A stretch of 52,825 nt of DNA, from assembly GCA_913056345.1 (NCBI GenBank), contig CAJXMH010000021.1, positions 1 to 52,825 on the forward strand, read 5' to 3'. Positions 45,547 through 52,825 of the stretch are shown here, in pieces. The position numbers and the translations under genes were made by a program. This DNA is from an uncultured Flavobacteriales bacterium. Its GTDB lineage: Bacteria; Bacteroidota; Bacteroidia; Flavobacteriales_E; Vicingaceae. Numbering within the stretch: the stretch's first letter is position 1; the number at the start of each line of letters is the position of its first letter. Below the pieces are notes generated by a model, which ran no database searches, had not been told where the DNA came from, and saw only the letters and a list, made by a program, of their open reading frames with translations.

Positions 45547-45566
45547 CACTCTTCAAAAAACAATCC

Positions 45567-47639
45567 ATGAACAGCCCTTCTAAAAAACTTATTACAGCGG
45601 CCCTGCCTTATGCTAACGGACCCATTCACATTGGACATTTAGCAGGGGCTTATTTACCTGCTGATATTTATGCGCGATACTTGCGGCTTAAAGGAGAAGA
45701 CACCCTTTTTGTATGTGGTTCTGATGAGCATGGAGCAGCCATTACTTTGCGAGCAAAAAAGGAGGGCAAAAAACCACAGGAGATTGTTGACCAATATCAC
45801 GAGCTGAATAAAAAGGCATTCGAAGACTTCGGTATATCATTCGATATATTTCACCGTACATCAGACCCTTTGCATCATGAAACAGCGCAAGACTTCTTCT
45901 TAGCTCTGAATGAAAAAGGGGTTTTTGAAAAAGAAGAAAAAGAACAGTTTTACGACGAAGAATTTCAACAATTTTTAGCCGATCGCTACATAACGGGAAC
46001 TTGCCCCAAATGCCACAATCCCGGCGCCTATGGTGATCAATGCGAAAAATGCGGCTCATCTTTAAACCCGCAAGAATTAATTGACCCTGTTTCGACTTTA
46101 AGTGGAAACAAACCTATTTTGAAAAAAACAACCCATTGGTTTTTGCCTATGCAGGAACATGAAACATGGCTAAAAGAATGGATCGAAGAAGGGGTAGTAG
46201 ATAGCAAAAAACAGCATGATCCAAAAAGTTGGCGAAAGCATGTGATTGGTCAGTGCAAGTCATGGATTGATGGCGGATTGCAAGCAAGAGCCATGACTAG
46301 AGACCTAGACTGGGGTGTAAAAGTTCCGCTAAAAGATGCTAGCAATAAAGTGCTGTATGTATGGCTAGATGCCCCAATTGGCTACATTTCGGCCACCAAA
46401 GCTTGGGCTAAAAAAGAAAACAAAGATTGGAAAGCGTATTGGCAAAGCAGCGAAACTGACATGGTTCACTTCATTGGAAAAGATAATATCGTTTTCCATT
46501 GTATTATTTTCCCCATCATTCTCAAAGCGCATGGTAACTATAACCTTCCAGTTAACGTACCTGCCAATGAATTTTTAAATCTAGAGGGGCAAAAACTCTC
46601 TACCTCTAGAAATTGGGCAGTTTGGTTACACGAGTACCTTGCAGACTTTCCTGAAAAACAAGATGTGCTGCGCTATGTGCTTTGCTCTATTGCCCCAGAA
46701 ACAAAAGACAGTGAATTTACTTGGGAAGACTTTCAAACAAGAAACAACTCTGAACTAGTCGGCATCTATGGAAACTTCGTCAATCGTGCATTGGTGCTAA
46801 CGCATAAGTATTTTGACGGAGAAATACCACAAGCAAAGGCTGATCTTTCTGAATACCAATCCATAGTTGACTCCCTTAAGCAGTATGCTCAAAATTGCAA
46901 CCAATACCTACAAGCTTATCGCTTTAGAGATGCATTGGTTGAAGCAATGGCAATTGCGCGTTTAGGCAATAAATTCCTAGCTGACACCGAACCTTGGAAA
47001 CTTATTAAAACAGATGAAGCTAAAGTAAAGGACATCTTGTTTATTAGCCTGCAAATTGCAGCCAACTGTGCTGTAGCTTTTGAACCGTTCCTTCCTGATA
47101 GCAGCAAAAAACTAAAAAACCTGTTGAACCTCAAAAGCGCTAACTGGGAATCATTAGGTTCTCTTGAAATTCTTCAGTCAGGCAACATTATTAATAAAGC
47201 AGAACATTTGTTCCAAAAAATAGAAGACGAGCAGATAAGCTTACAAGTACAAAAGCTAAAAGCAACCGAAAAACAGACTAGAATGGAAGAGAAAAAATAC
47301 CTGCCCTTAAAGGAAATGATCCAATTTGATGACTTTTCAAAACTAGACCTTAGATTAGGCACTGTTACAACAGCCGAAGCAGTTAAGAAAAGCAATAAAC
47401 TTCTCCAACTAGATATTGATCTGGGTTTTGAGAAGCGAACCATACTGTCGGGTATTGCCAAACACTACACAGCTGAGGAAATGGTTGGAAAACAAGTTGT
47501 GGTTGTTGCTAATCTTGCTCCAAGAAAAATGATGGGTGTTGAATCACAAGGCATGGTTTTAATGGCTGAAAACTCGGAAGGAGAATTAAATTTAATTAAT
47601 ACAGAAGATTCCTTTGAACCTGGTAGTAACGTAAGTTAA
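45567..47639 (+). CDS. metG: Methionyl-tRNA synthetase with C-terminal tRNA-binding domain
   Basis: About 690 residues from ATG 45567 ([20 protein letters not shown]). The class I HIGH motif is HIGH at about 21-24, the zinc knuckle is a four-Cys cluster beginning CPKC near residue 146, and the KMSKS loop reads KLSTS near 342. From about residue 585 a Trbp111/EMAP-type OB fold is fused ([14 protein letters not shown], then [20 protein letters not shown]), which helps tRNA capture and dimer formation. It charges tRNA-Met. The domain order is that of full-length bacterial enzymes. Confidence 0.97.
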   Translation: MNSPSKKLITAALPYANGPIHIGHLAGAYLPADIYARYLRLKGEDTLFVCGSDEHGAAITLRAKKEGKKPQEIVDQYHELNKKAFEDFGISFDIFHRTSDPLHHETAQDFFLALNEKGVFEKEEKEQFYDEEFQQFLADRYITGTCPKCHNPGAYGDQCEKCGSSLNPQELIDPVSTLSGNKPILKKTTHWFLPMQEHETWLKEWIEEGVVDSKKQHDPKSWRKHVIGQCKSWIDGGLQARAMTRDLDWGVKVPLKDASNKVLYVWLDAPIGYISATKAWAKKENKDWKAYWQSSETDMVHFIGKDNIVFHCIIFPIILKAHGNYNLPVNVPANEFLNLEGQKLSTSRNWAVWLHEYLADFPEKQDVLRYVLCSIAPETKDSEFTWEDFQTRNNSELVGIYGNFVNRALVLTHKYFDGEIPQAKADLSEYQSIVDSLKQYAQNCNQYLQAYRFRDALVEAMAIARLGNKFLADTEPWKLIKTDEAKVKDILFISLQIAANCAVAFEPFLPDSSKKLKNLLNLKSANWESLGSLEILQSGNIINKAEHLFQKIEDEQISLQVQKLKATEKQTRMEEKKYLPLKEMIQFDDFSKLDLRLGTVTTAEAVKKSNKLLQLDIDLGFEKRTILSGIAKHYTAEEMVGKQVVVVANLAPRKMMGVESQGMVLMAENSEGELNLINTEDSFEPGSNVS

Positions 47640-47704
47640 AAAGAGGCTCAAAGTGCCCACTTCACGCTATTGCAAGAGCAAAGTTAAATCACTAACATTA
47701 CCTT

Positions 47705-48301
47705 ATGAATGTTAAGCTTAAACTAGGGTGCATTGTACTTTTTGTTTTCTTTCAAGAACAATTGTTTTCCCAAAGCTGCAGCGAATTTGAGGCCAATTCA
47801 GTAGTCGAAAAAGTTTTCCCACAGTGCAACAATGGAGATGGGGAAATCATGATCACGAACACTTTTGGTGGGGTGCCACCCTATCAATATGAACTTAATG
47901 GATTACCTACCCAAACTGGAGCTTTTTTTGAACTCGACACAGGGCTTTACCCTATTCAAGTTACCGATGCAAGGGGCTGTAAAGACACCATTATAGTTGA
48001 ACTGCTTTATGAAGATCTTTCAGAATCCATTAAACCTTTTAATGCCTTTACACCAAATGAGGATGGGATGAATGACCGTTGGCAAATACCTGGTATTGAA
48101 AGATACAAAAATGCAGAAGTAAGGGTTTTTAACCGATGGGGTCAGCAAGTATATGTCAATTCACTTTACTCCAACTCAGATGGGTGGGATGGCACCAATA
48201 ACGGGGCTAAGCTTTCATCAGGCACTTACTTTTACATCATTACAGCTTTTAGCAATTGTATAGAATCTAGCCTATCTGGCTTTGTAACGCTGATGAAATG
48301 A
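47705..48301 (+). CDS. Small T9SS type B (gliding-motility CTD) surface protein
   Basis: A 198-residue protein with a signal peptide (ending in LFSQ), a single SprB-type repeat (CNNGDGEIMITNTFGGVPPY to QVTDARGCKDT) and a C-terminal type B sorting domain (FNAFTPNEDGMNDRWQIPG, VFNRWGQQVY, DGWDGTNNG, SSGTYFYII). It should be exported by T9SS and kept at the cell surface. It is far shorter than typical type B cargo. Its TGA overlaps the ATG of the PorP/SprF gene (48298-48301), suggesting that this pair functions together. Confidence 0.88.
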   Translation: MNVKLKLGCIVLFVFFQEQLFSQSCSEFEANSVVEKVFPQCNNGDGEIMITNTFGGVPPYQYELNGLPTQTGAFFELDTGLYPIQVTDARGCKDTIIVELLYEDLSESIKPFNAFTPNEDGMNDRWQIPGIERYKNAEVRVFNRWGQQVYVNSLYSNSDGWDGTNNGAKLSSGTYFYIITAFSNCIESSLSGFVTLMK

Positions 48302-49239
48302 TGCGCGCTTTAATCTTACTCTATTTAGCAATTGTTTCGGTGCAGCTTTTCTGTCAACAATTGCCAACAAGCACCCACTATTTACTTAATCGCTTTGCCT
48401 TTAATCCTGCTTTTGCAGGAATAAAACCCTGTTCTGAGTTCACGCTAGGCAATAAACAGCAATGGGCAGGAATGAACGGGGCACCCACTACAGCCTATGC
48501 AAACTATCACAATAGATGGAATAAAAAAGACAAATACCCTGATGCTATTCACGGTTATGGGATTGGTTTGGCAGCCGATCAAATTGGTTTTGAGTCGAGA
48601 ACTTTTGTAAGATTTGCCTACGCTTATCATCTAAAGGTATTGAAAAACTACCGCCTTAGCTTTGGCATTTATGCTGGCCTTCAGGACTACAGCTTTAATC
48701 TGCAAGAAGTCAATTTACCGGATAAAAACATTGATCCTGCAATTGGAAATGAAACCAATAGGAGTTTAATCGCACCTGAGGTAAGCCCCGGAATGTTCTT
48801 CTATGGCAAAAACTATTTTATTGGATTAAGTTCCTTTCAAATCTTTCCAACTCGCATGTATAGAATTGGCACAAACCAGCAGCGGCTAGCAGCTCATTAC
48901 TTTCTTATGAGTGGTTATCGATTCAGGGGTCAAAAAATAGACTATCTGCCATCATTCCTGATGAGTTTTACCCCTTTTGCGCCACCTACTGTAGATTTTT
49001 CACTTTTAATCGAATATGATCAAAAAGTTGGGCTCATTCTCGGAAGTAAATACCTCAACTCCGCCTATGTATGTCTGAATCTAAATGTTGGTAAAAAATT
49101 AACCTTGGGCTATGCCTATGAGTACGCACTTAATGAAATTAACCGAACGAATCCAAGCACAAATGAATTAGTTCTTAGTTTCAGTAAGTGTTACAGACGA
49201 GATAGGACCCCTAAATTTTTCTGCCCAGCTTATCAATAA
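48298..49239 (+). CDS. PorP/SprF family type IX secretion system membrane protein
   Basis: A 313-residue protein with a signal peptide (ending in LFCQQ) and the family N-terminus HYLLNRFAFNPAFAG, then about 14 amphipathic beta-strands as in an outer-membrane barrel (KNYRLSFGIYAGLQDYSF). PorP/SprF proteins are needed for export or surface retention of particular type B CTD proteins, and their genes lie beside that cargo, as here on both sides. The C-terminus (FSKCYRRDRTPKFFCPAYQ) carries two Cys, which is uncommon in my knowledge of the family. Confidence 0.9.
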   Translation: MMRALILLYLAIVSVQLFCQQLPTSTHYLLNRFAFNPAFAGIKPCSEFTLGNKQQWAGMNGAPTTAYANYHNRWNKKDKYPDAIHGYGIGLAADQIGFESRTFVRFAYAYHLKVLKNYRLSFGIYAGLQDYSFNLQEVNLPDKNIDPAIGNETNRSLIAPEVSPGMFFYGKNYFIGLSSFQIFPTRMYRIGTNQQRLAAHYFLMSGYRFRGQKIDYLPSFLMSFTPFAPPTVDFSLLIEYDQKVGLILGSKYLNSAYVCLNLNVGKKLTLGYAYEYALNEINRTNPSTNELVLSFSKCYRRDRTPKFFCPAYQ

Positions 49240-49314
49240 AAAGCAACCTTATGCGCTTATCAACGTCTAGACTTGAGTATCACACAGATATCTAGATTCA
49301 ACGATTGAAATCTT

Positions 49315-49322
49315 TATATTTG
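49315..49322 (+). promoter_or_regulatory. -7 element before the SprB-like giant gene
   Basis: TATATTTG is a full TAnnTTTG match; expected start near 49326 and a leader of about 68 nt. The -33 region is poor. This suggests that the giant gene can be expressed apart from the two upstream genes. Confidence 0.4.
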
Positions 49323-49393
49323 TTTGTTTGTTACTTCTTTCATTTAGAAGAAGCTAAATGGAATTTAAAAGAAAGCCTATTCAACACTTGTAA

Positions 49394-52300
49394 ATGAGAA
49401 TCTTTAAGAAACTAATTTTACTGACCACCTTTTTGCTGTCGCTTTGCACAGCTCATGCTGGGGTGCTCACAATTCACATCAGTACTAAAAACCCTGATTG
49501 CTTTGGAGGTAATGGATATGTGACTATAGACTCCTTGACAACAATAGCCCCAACCGGTCCTTACGATATCCAACTCCTAACTCCTCCTATATCATTTAAT
49601 GTTGGAGATACTATTTTTCTCGGAAATAATGTATACACAATTAGGGTAAGAGATTTAGGCGATCCATTCAGTCCGCCACGATTAAGGCAATTTTCAATAA
49701 TAGCTCCATTCGAATTGCTTCCAAACCCTTTTGGTATTTCCCCAACATGCTTTGGCGATTGCGACGGTCAAGCCGCAGCTTCTCCTATTGGTGGGACTGC
49801 GCCCTATACATTTCAATGGGATGATCCGGGCAATTCGACTTTGCAAGTAGTTGGTGGACTCTGCGCAGGAACCTACAGAGTAACCATTACTGATGCAAAT
49901 CTCTGTACCGAGGTTGATTCAGTTACGATCAATGACCCAAGCCCAATTCTTCCCAATGTTACAGCTGAAGATGTTCTCTGTAATGGAGATGTTAATGGTA
50001 AAGCTTGGGTAACACCCTCAGGTGGCAACGCTGGGACTTATACCAGTTTCCAATGGCAATCAAACGCAAGTACCATAGATACCGCTTTTAACTATGCCCC
50101 GGGAACCTATAACGTAACCGTTACAGATGCAGATGGATGCACCGGAGTAGAAACCTTTACCATTGGTGAGCCACCAACCTTAGTCTTAACCCCTTCTGTT
50201 AGTGATGCATTTTGTGCCGGTCAAGCAAATGGAAGTATTACAGCAACCACAAGCGGAGGAACCCCTGGCTATTCCTATTTATGGAATAATAACGCAACCA
50301 GTGAAGATCTTTTCAATTTATCTGCAGGCACTTATTCGCTTACTGTTACTGATGCCAATGGATGCACCGCTTCTTTTACAAGAACGGTTAGCGAACCTAA
50401 TCCACCACTCACAGTAGATTCAACTGTAGTTGATGTTAGTTGCAACGGAGGGAACGATGGACAAATCAGCCTAAGCATAAGTGGAGGCGTAGGAGGTTCA
50501 AATACTATTGCTTGGTCTGCAAGCCTTAGCGGCAATCCCGTTACCAACCTTAGCGCAGGAACTTATTTCTACACAGTTACAAACCCTTTTGGGTGCACCG
50601 TAGAAGACTCTGCTGTGGTGAGCGAACCTCCGGCTATTTCAATAAGCTCAGTTAGCACAGACCCTACTTGCGTGGGAGGTAATGATGGTTCTATAACCCT
50701 AACTGTTGCAGGTGGCACCCCATCTCTAACATTTGCTTGGGGAGACAATGGGGTAACTACCCAAGATCGAACAGGCTTGACAGCAGGGATTTATAACCTT
50801 ACTGTAACAGATGGAAACAATTGTACCGCTACCTTTACCGATACTTTAAATGACCCCGCACCGATTCTTCCAAATGTAACGGTAACGGATGTTTTATGTA
50901 ATGGAGAAAGCACTGGTGCTGCTATAGCCTCTCCCTCAGGTGGTTCAAACAACTATGTGAATTATCAGTGGACAAGCAGCTCCAACAACACAGCATTCGA
51001 ACTTAATTTAAGTGCTGGAACTTACACAGTAACCGTTACAGATAGTGATGGCTGCACAGGTACGGAAACCTTTACAGTAACTGAACCTGCTACAGCAGTA
51101 AGCTCAAGTATTACCAATCAAAGTGATGCTTTTTGCTTTGGAGGAACTAATGGTTTTGCAACTGTTCAGGGAGCAGGAGGTAATCCGCCTTACCTCTATC
51201 AGTGGGACGACCCGGCAGCAACCACTACCCCATCGGTGTTTAATTTAAGTCAGGGGACTTACCGGGTCACCGTAAGTGATCAAAATGGCTGTACAACCCT
51301 TGACTCTGTAATCATCTCGAGTCCCTCCGAAATCAGCATTGCTCTTGACAGTGTAGATGTAAGCTGTAATGGTGGGAACGATGGTAGTGTAACGGCATCC
51401 ATTAGCGGAGGAACACCCGGATATACTTATGTTTGGTCTAATAATACAGGGGGCTCAACCGGTGCAGGTACAACTTTTTCCATTAGTACCCTTACTGCAG
51501 GAACTTACCGGATCACAGTAAACGACATTTTCAATTGCGAAAAGATAGATTCTATAGTAGTCAATGAACCACCAGCTATTTCCATTAGCTCAATTGATGT
51601 TAACCCAGATTGTAATGGAGCTTCAACGGGCTCGATTGACCTTTCTGTAACCGGGGGCACAGCTGGTTATACTTTCCTTTGGAGTCCTGGAAGTGCGACT
51701 TCTGAAGACCTTACAGGACTTAGTGCTGGTACTTACTCGGTTGTGGTCACTGATAACAATGGCTGCACAGTCTCCTATTCAACAACTTTAACCGACCCGG
51801 CTTTGCTCAGCGTTAGTATAGATTCGAGTAGAAATGTGCGTTGCAATGGTGAAGGAAATGGATATGCAAGAGCTTTAGCAGTTGGTGGAACAGGAACCAT
51901 TACTTACGACTGGGATAACTTACCTGCAACCAACGACCCAAGAGCTAACGATAATCTATCAGGCGGCACATATACTGTAACAGCAACGGATGATAACGGT
52001 TGTACCGCAACAGCATCCATTAATATTATTGAACCGGCAGCGATAGCAACAAATGTAACTGCTGTAGGTGCATCTTGCCAAGGAGTTGATGATGGAAGCG
52101 CAACTGTAACAGCAAATGGAGGCACTGCGCCATACAATTATTTATGGTCAAACGGTCAAACCACCCCCACTATAATCGACTTGAGCATAGGCACATATCG
52201 TGTTACAGTAACCGATGATAGTAGCTGTGTTAAAATAGATAGTGTTGTAGTTACCCAACCTTCAGCCTTGAGCTTGGGTACAAGTTTTACCAATCCTTTA

Positions 52301-52825
52301 TGTGCAGGAGAAAACAGTGGAACCGCTACTGTAACAGTGTCAGGTGGTACGAACCCATACAGTTTCAATTGGGACGATCCAAACTCGCAAGCTACCGCTA
52401 CTGCGACAAACCTGTTAGCAGGAACCTATAACGTTACCGTAACAGACCTTAACGGATGTACTGAAAGCGCAACAGTAACTTTAACCGATCCACCTCTTTT
52501 AAATGCTTCTATAACAGCAACTTCAAATCCAAGTTGTAATGGAGCTAACGATGGAACGATTACAGTTACAGCCTCAGGTGGCACTTCAGCTTCAGGTAAT
52601 TATTCATATAGCTGGAATGATCCTGCAAACCAAACCACAGCAACTGCCTCTAATTTAAGCGACGGAACTTATACGGTAACTGTGAGTGATGACAATGGTT
52701 GTACAGCCACAGCATCTGCCACAATCAACGAACCTAGTCCTATCACTATAGTGGTTGACACAGTGATAGATGTTGATTGTCGAGGCAATGCCACTGGAGC
52801 AATTAACCTAACCATTTCAGGAGGA
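49394..52825 (+). CDS. SprB-like giant surface protein, N-terminal 1144 residues
   Basis: An ATG at 49394 opens 1144 codons without a stop to the right edge, so the C-terminus is missing. A signal peptide ends in TAHAG; residues about 25-115 are not repetitive. From Cys at residue 119 there are 13 complete SprB-type repeats (PF13573-like) and the start of a 14th, each 75-82 residues with the pattern C.G..[ND]G......GG...Y...W, then L..GTY.VTVTD..GC, then EP. Spacing of the first Cys is 76-82 codons throughout. Such proteins move along the surface in gliding Bacteroidota and act as adhesins after T9SS export. The C-terminal type B sorting domain is expected beyond the window. Confidence 0.93.
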   Translation, partial: MRIFKKLILLTTFLLSLCTAHAGVLTIHISTKNPDCFGGNGYVTIDSLTTIAPTGPYDIQLLTPPISFNVGDTIFLGNNVYTIRVRDLGDPFSPPRLRQFSIIAPFELLPNPFGISPTCFGDCDGQAAASPIGGTAPYTFQWDDPGNSTLQVVGGLCAGTYRVTITDANLCTEVDSVTINDPSPILPNVTAEDVLCNGDVNGKAWVTPSGGNAGTYTSFQWQSNASTIDTAFNYAPGTYNVTVTDADGCTGVETFTIGEPPTLVLTPSVSDAFCAGQANGSITATTSGGTPGYSYLWNNNATSEDLFNLSAGTYSLTVTDANGCTASFTRTVSEPNPPLTVDSTVVDVSCNGGNDGQISLSISGGVGGSNTIAWSASLSGNPVTNLSAGTYFYTVTNPFGCTVEDSAVVSEPPAISISSVSTDPTCVGGNDGSITLTVAGGTPSLTFAWGDNGVTTQDRTGLTAGIYNLTVTDGNNCTATFTDTLNDPAPILPNVTVTDVLCNGESTGAAIASPSGGSNNYVNYQWTSSSNNTAFELNLSAGTYTVTVTDSDGCTGTETFTVTEPATAVSSSITNQSDAFCFGGTNGFATVQGAGGNPPYLYQWDDPAATTTPSVFNLSQGTYRVTVSDQNGCTTLDSVIISSPSEISIALDSVDVSCNGGNDGSVTASISGGTPGYTYVWSNNTGGSTGAGTTFSISTLTAGTYRITVNDIFNCEKIDSIVVNEPPAISISSIDVNPDCNGASTGSIDLSVTGGTAGYTFLWSPGSATSEDLTGLSAGTYSVVVTDNNGCTVSYSTTLTDPALLSVSIDSSRNVRCNGEGNGYARALAVGGTGTITYDWDNLPATNDPRANDNLSGGTYTVTATDDNGCTATASINIIEPAAIATNVTAVGASCQGVDDGSATVTANGGTAPYNYLWSNGQTTPTIIDLSIGTYRVTVTDDSSCVKIDSVVVTQPSALSLGTSFTNPLCAGENSGTATVTVSGGTNPYSFNWDDPNSQATATATNLLAGTYNVTVTDLNGCTESATVTLTDPPLLNASITATSNPSCNGANDGTITVTASGGTSASGNYSYSWNDPANQTTATASNLSDGTYTVTVSDDNGCTATASATINEPSPITIVVDTVIDVDCRGNATGAINLTISGG
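49748..52825 (+). repeat. SprB repeat array with a four-repeat superperiod
   Basis: First-Cys codons lie at 49748, 49979, 50213, 50441, 50669, 50897, 51134, 51365, 51611, 51842, 52076, 52301, 52535 and 52778. Repeats 2-5 correspond to 6-9 in order by junction wording: ILPNVT before 2 and 6, SDAFC before 3 and 7, DVSCNGGNDG at 4 and 8, AISISS before 5 and 9. The offsets are 918, 921, 924 and 942 bp. Confidence 0.8.

Noticed and set aside
45507-45566. TTG at 45507 as metG start
   Set aside because: The consensus promoter 45517-45546 lies inside that extension, and homologous enzymes begin near the ATG at 45567.
50202-52368. Open frames on both strands inside the SprB-like region
   Set aside because: All lie within a single 1144-codon frame with clear repeat structure; the others are shadows.
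49748-52825. Regular repeats that might suggest a CRISPR or tandem DNA array
   Set aside because: Units are 225-246 bp, in frame, diverged at DNA level and conserved as protein, so they are coding SprB repeats.

Overview
The window is a gene-dense, AT-rich chromosomal segment from a member of the Bacteroidota, most likely Flavobacteriia or a close relative. The evidence is type IX secretion (T9SS) signals (a type A C-terminal sorting domain, a type B gliding-motility C-terminal domain, a PorP/SprF-family protein and a giant SprB-repeat protein), DUF4292 and DUF4399 lipoproteins, TAnnTTTG-type -7 promoter elements, and few Shine-Dalgarno sequences. I see no insertion sequence, prophage, integrase, CRISPR array or rRNA operon. 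Genus cannot be decided from the sequence alone.

Layout. 1-2534 (-): N-terminal 844 residues of a long repetitive secreted protein running off the left edge. 2658-9425 (-): six genes in one direction (flippase, dut, sugar nucleotidyltransferase, TPR lipoprotein, DUF4292 lipoprotein, EnvC-like LytM protein) with a promoter before the flippase and a terminator after the last gene. 9481-12105 (-): an enoyl-CoA hydratase and a T9SS-exported protein. 12267-17461 (-): RND/MMPL transporter, rfbA-type thymidylyltransferase, SDR epimerase and polyprenyl synthase, almost without gaps. 17600-24907 (+): TRIC-family channel, a 2001-residue alpha-2-macroglobulin-like lipoprotein without a recognisable thioester, and a small lipoprotein. 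24972-27493 (-): universal stress protein and a secreted protein of unknown role. 27494-28265: the longest gap, holding tRNA-Asn, its terminator and a decayed-looking partial copy of the same tRNA. 28266-30263 (+): two PfkB-family kinases. 30310-33397 (-): CarboxypepD_reg-like protein, two His-containing lipoproteins and a biotinyl carrier protein. 33496-38856: M1 aminopeptidase, RNase HI, lipB, lipA and a MarC-family protein. 38939-43672 (-): RNase R followed by two tandem paralogues of unknown function. 43780-47639 (+): cyclase-family hydrolase, EamA transporter and metG. 47705-52825 (+): a T9SS surface cassette of a small type-B-CTD protein, an overlapping PorP/SprF protein, and the start of a giant SprB-repeat protein that runs off the right edge.

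The main functional theme is the cell envelope: surface polysaccharide precursors and export (flippase, two nucleotidyltransferases, epimerase, polyprenyl synthase), periplasmic and lipoprotein housekeeping, and T9SS-dependent surface proteins. lipB and lipA form a convergent lipoate pair. The least explained items are the tandem paralogues at 38939-41545, the four-repeat superperiod inside the SprB-like giant, the thioester-less macroglobulin, the partial tRNA copy near 27930, and a recurring arrangement in which a -7 promoter element lies within a few bases of the start codon.
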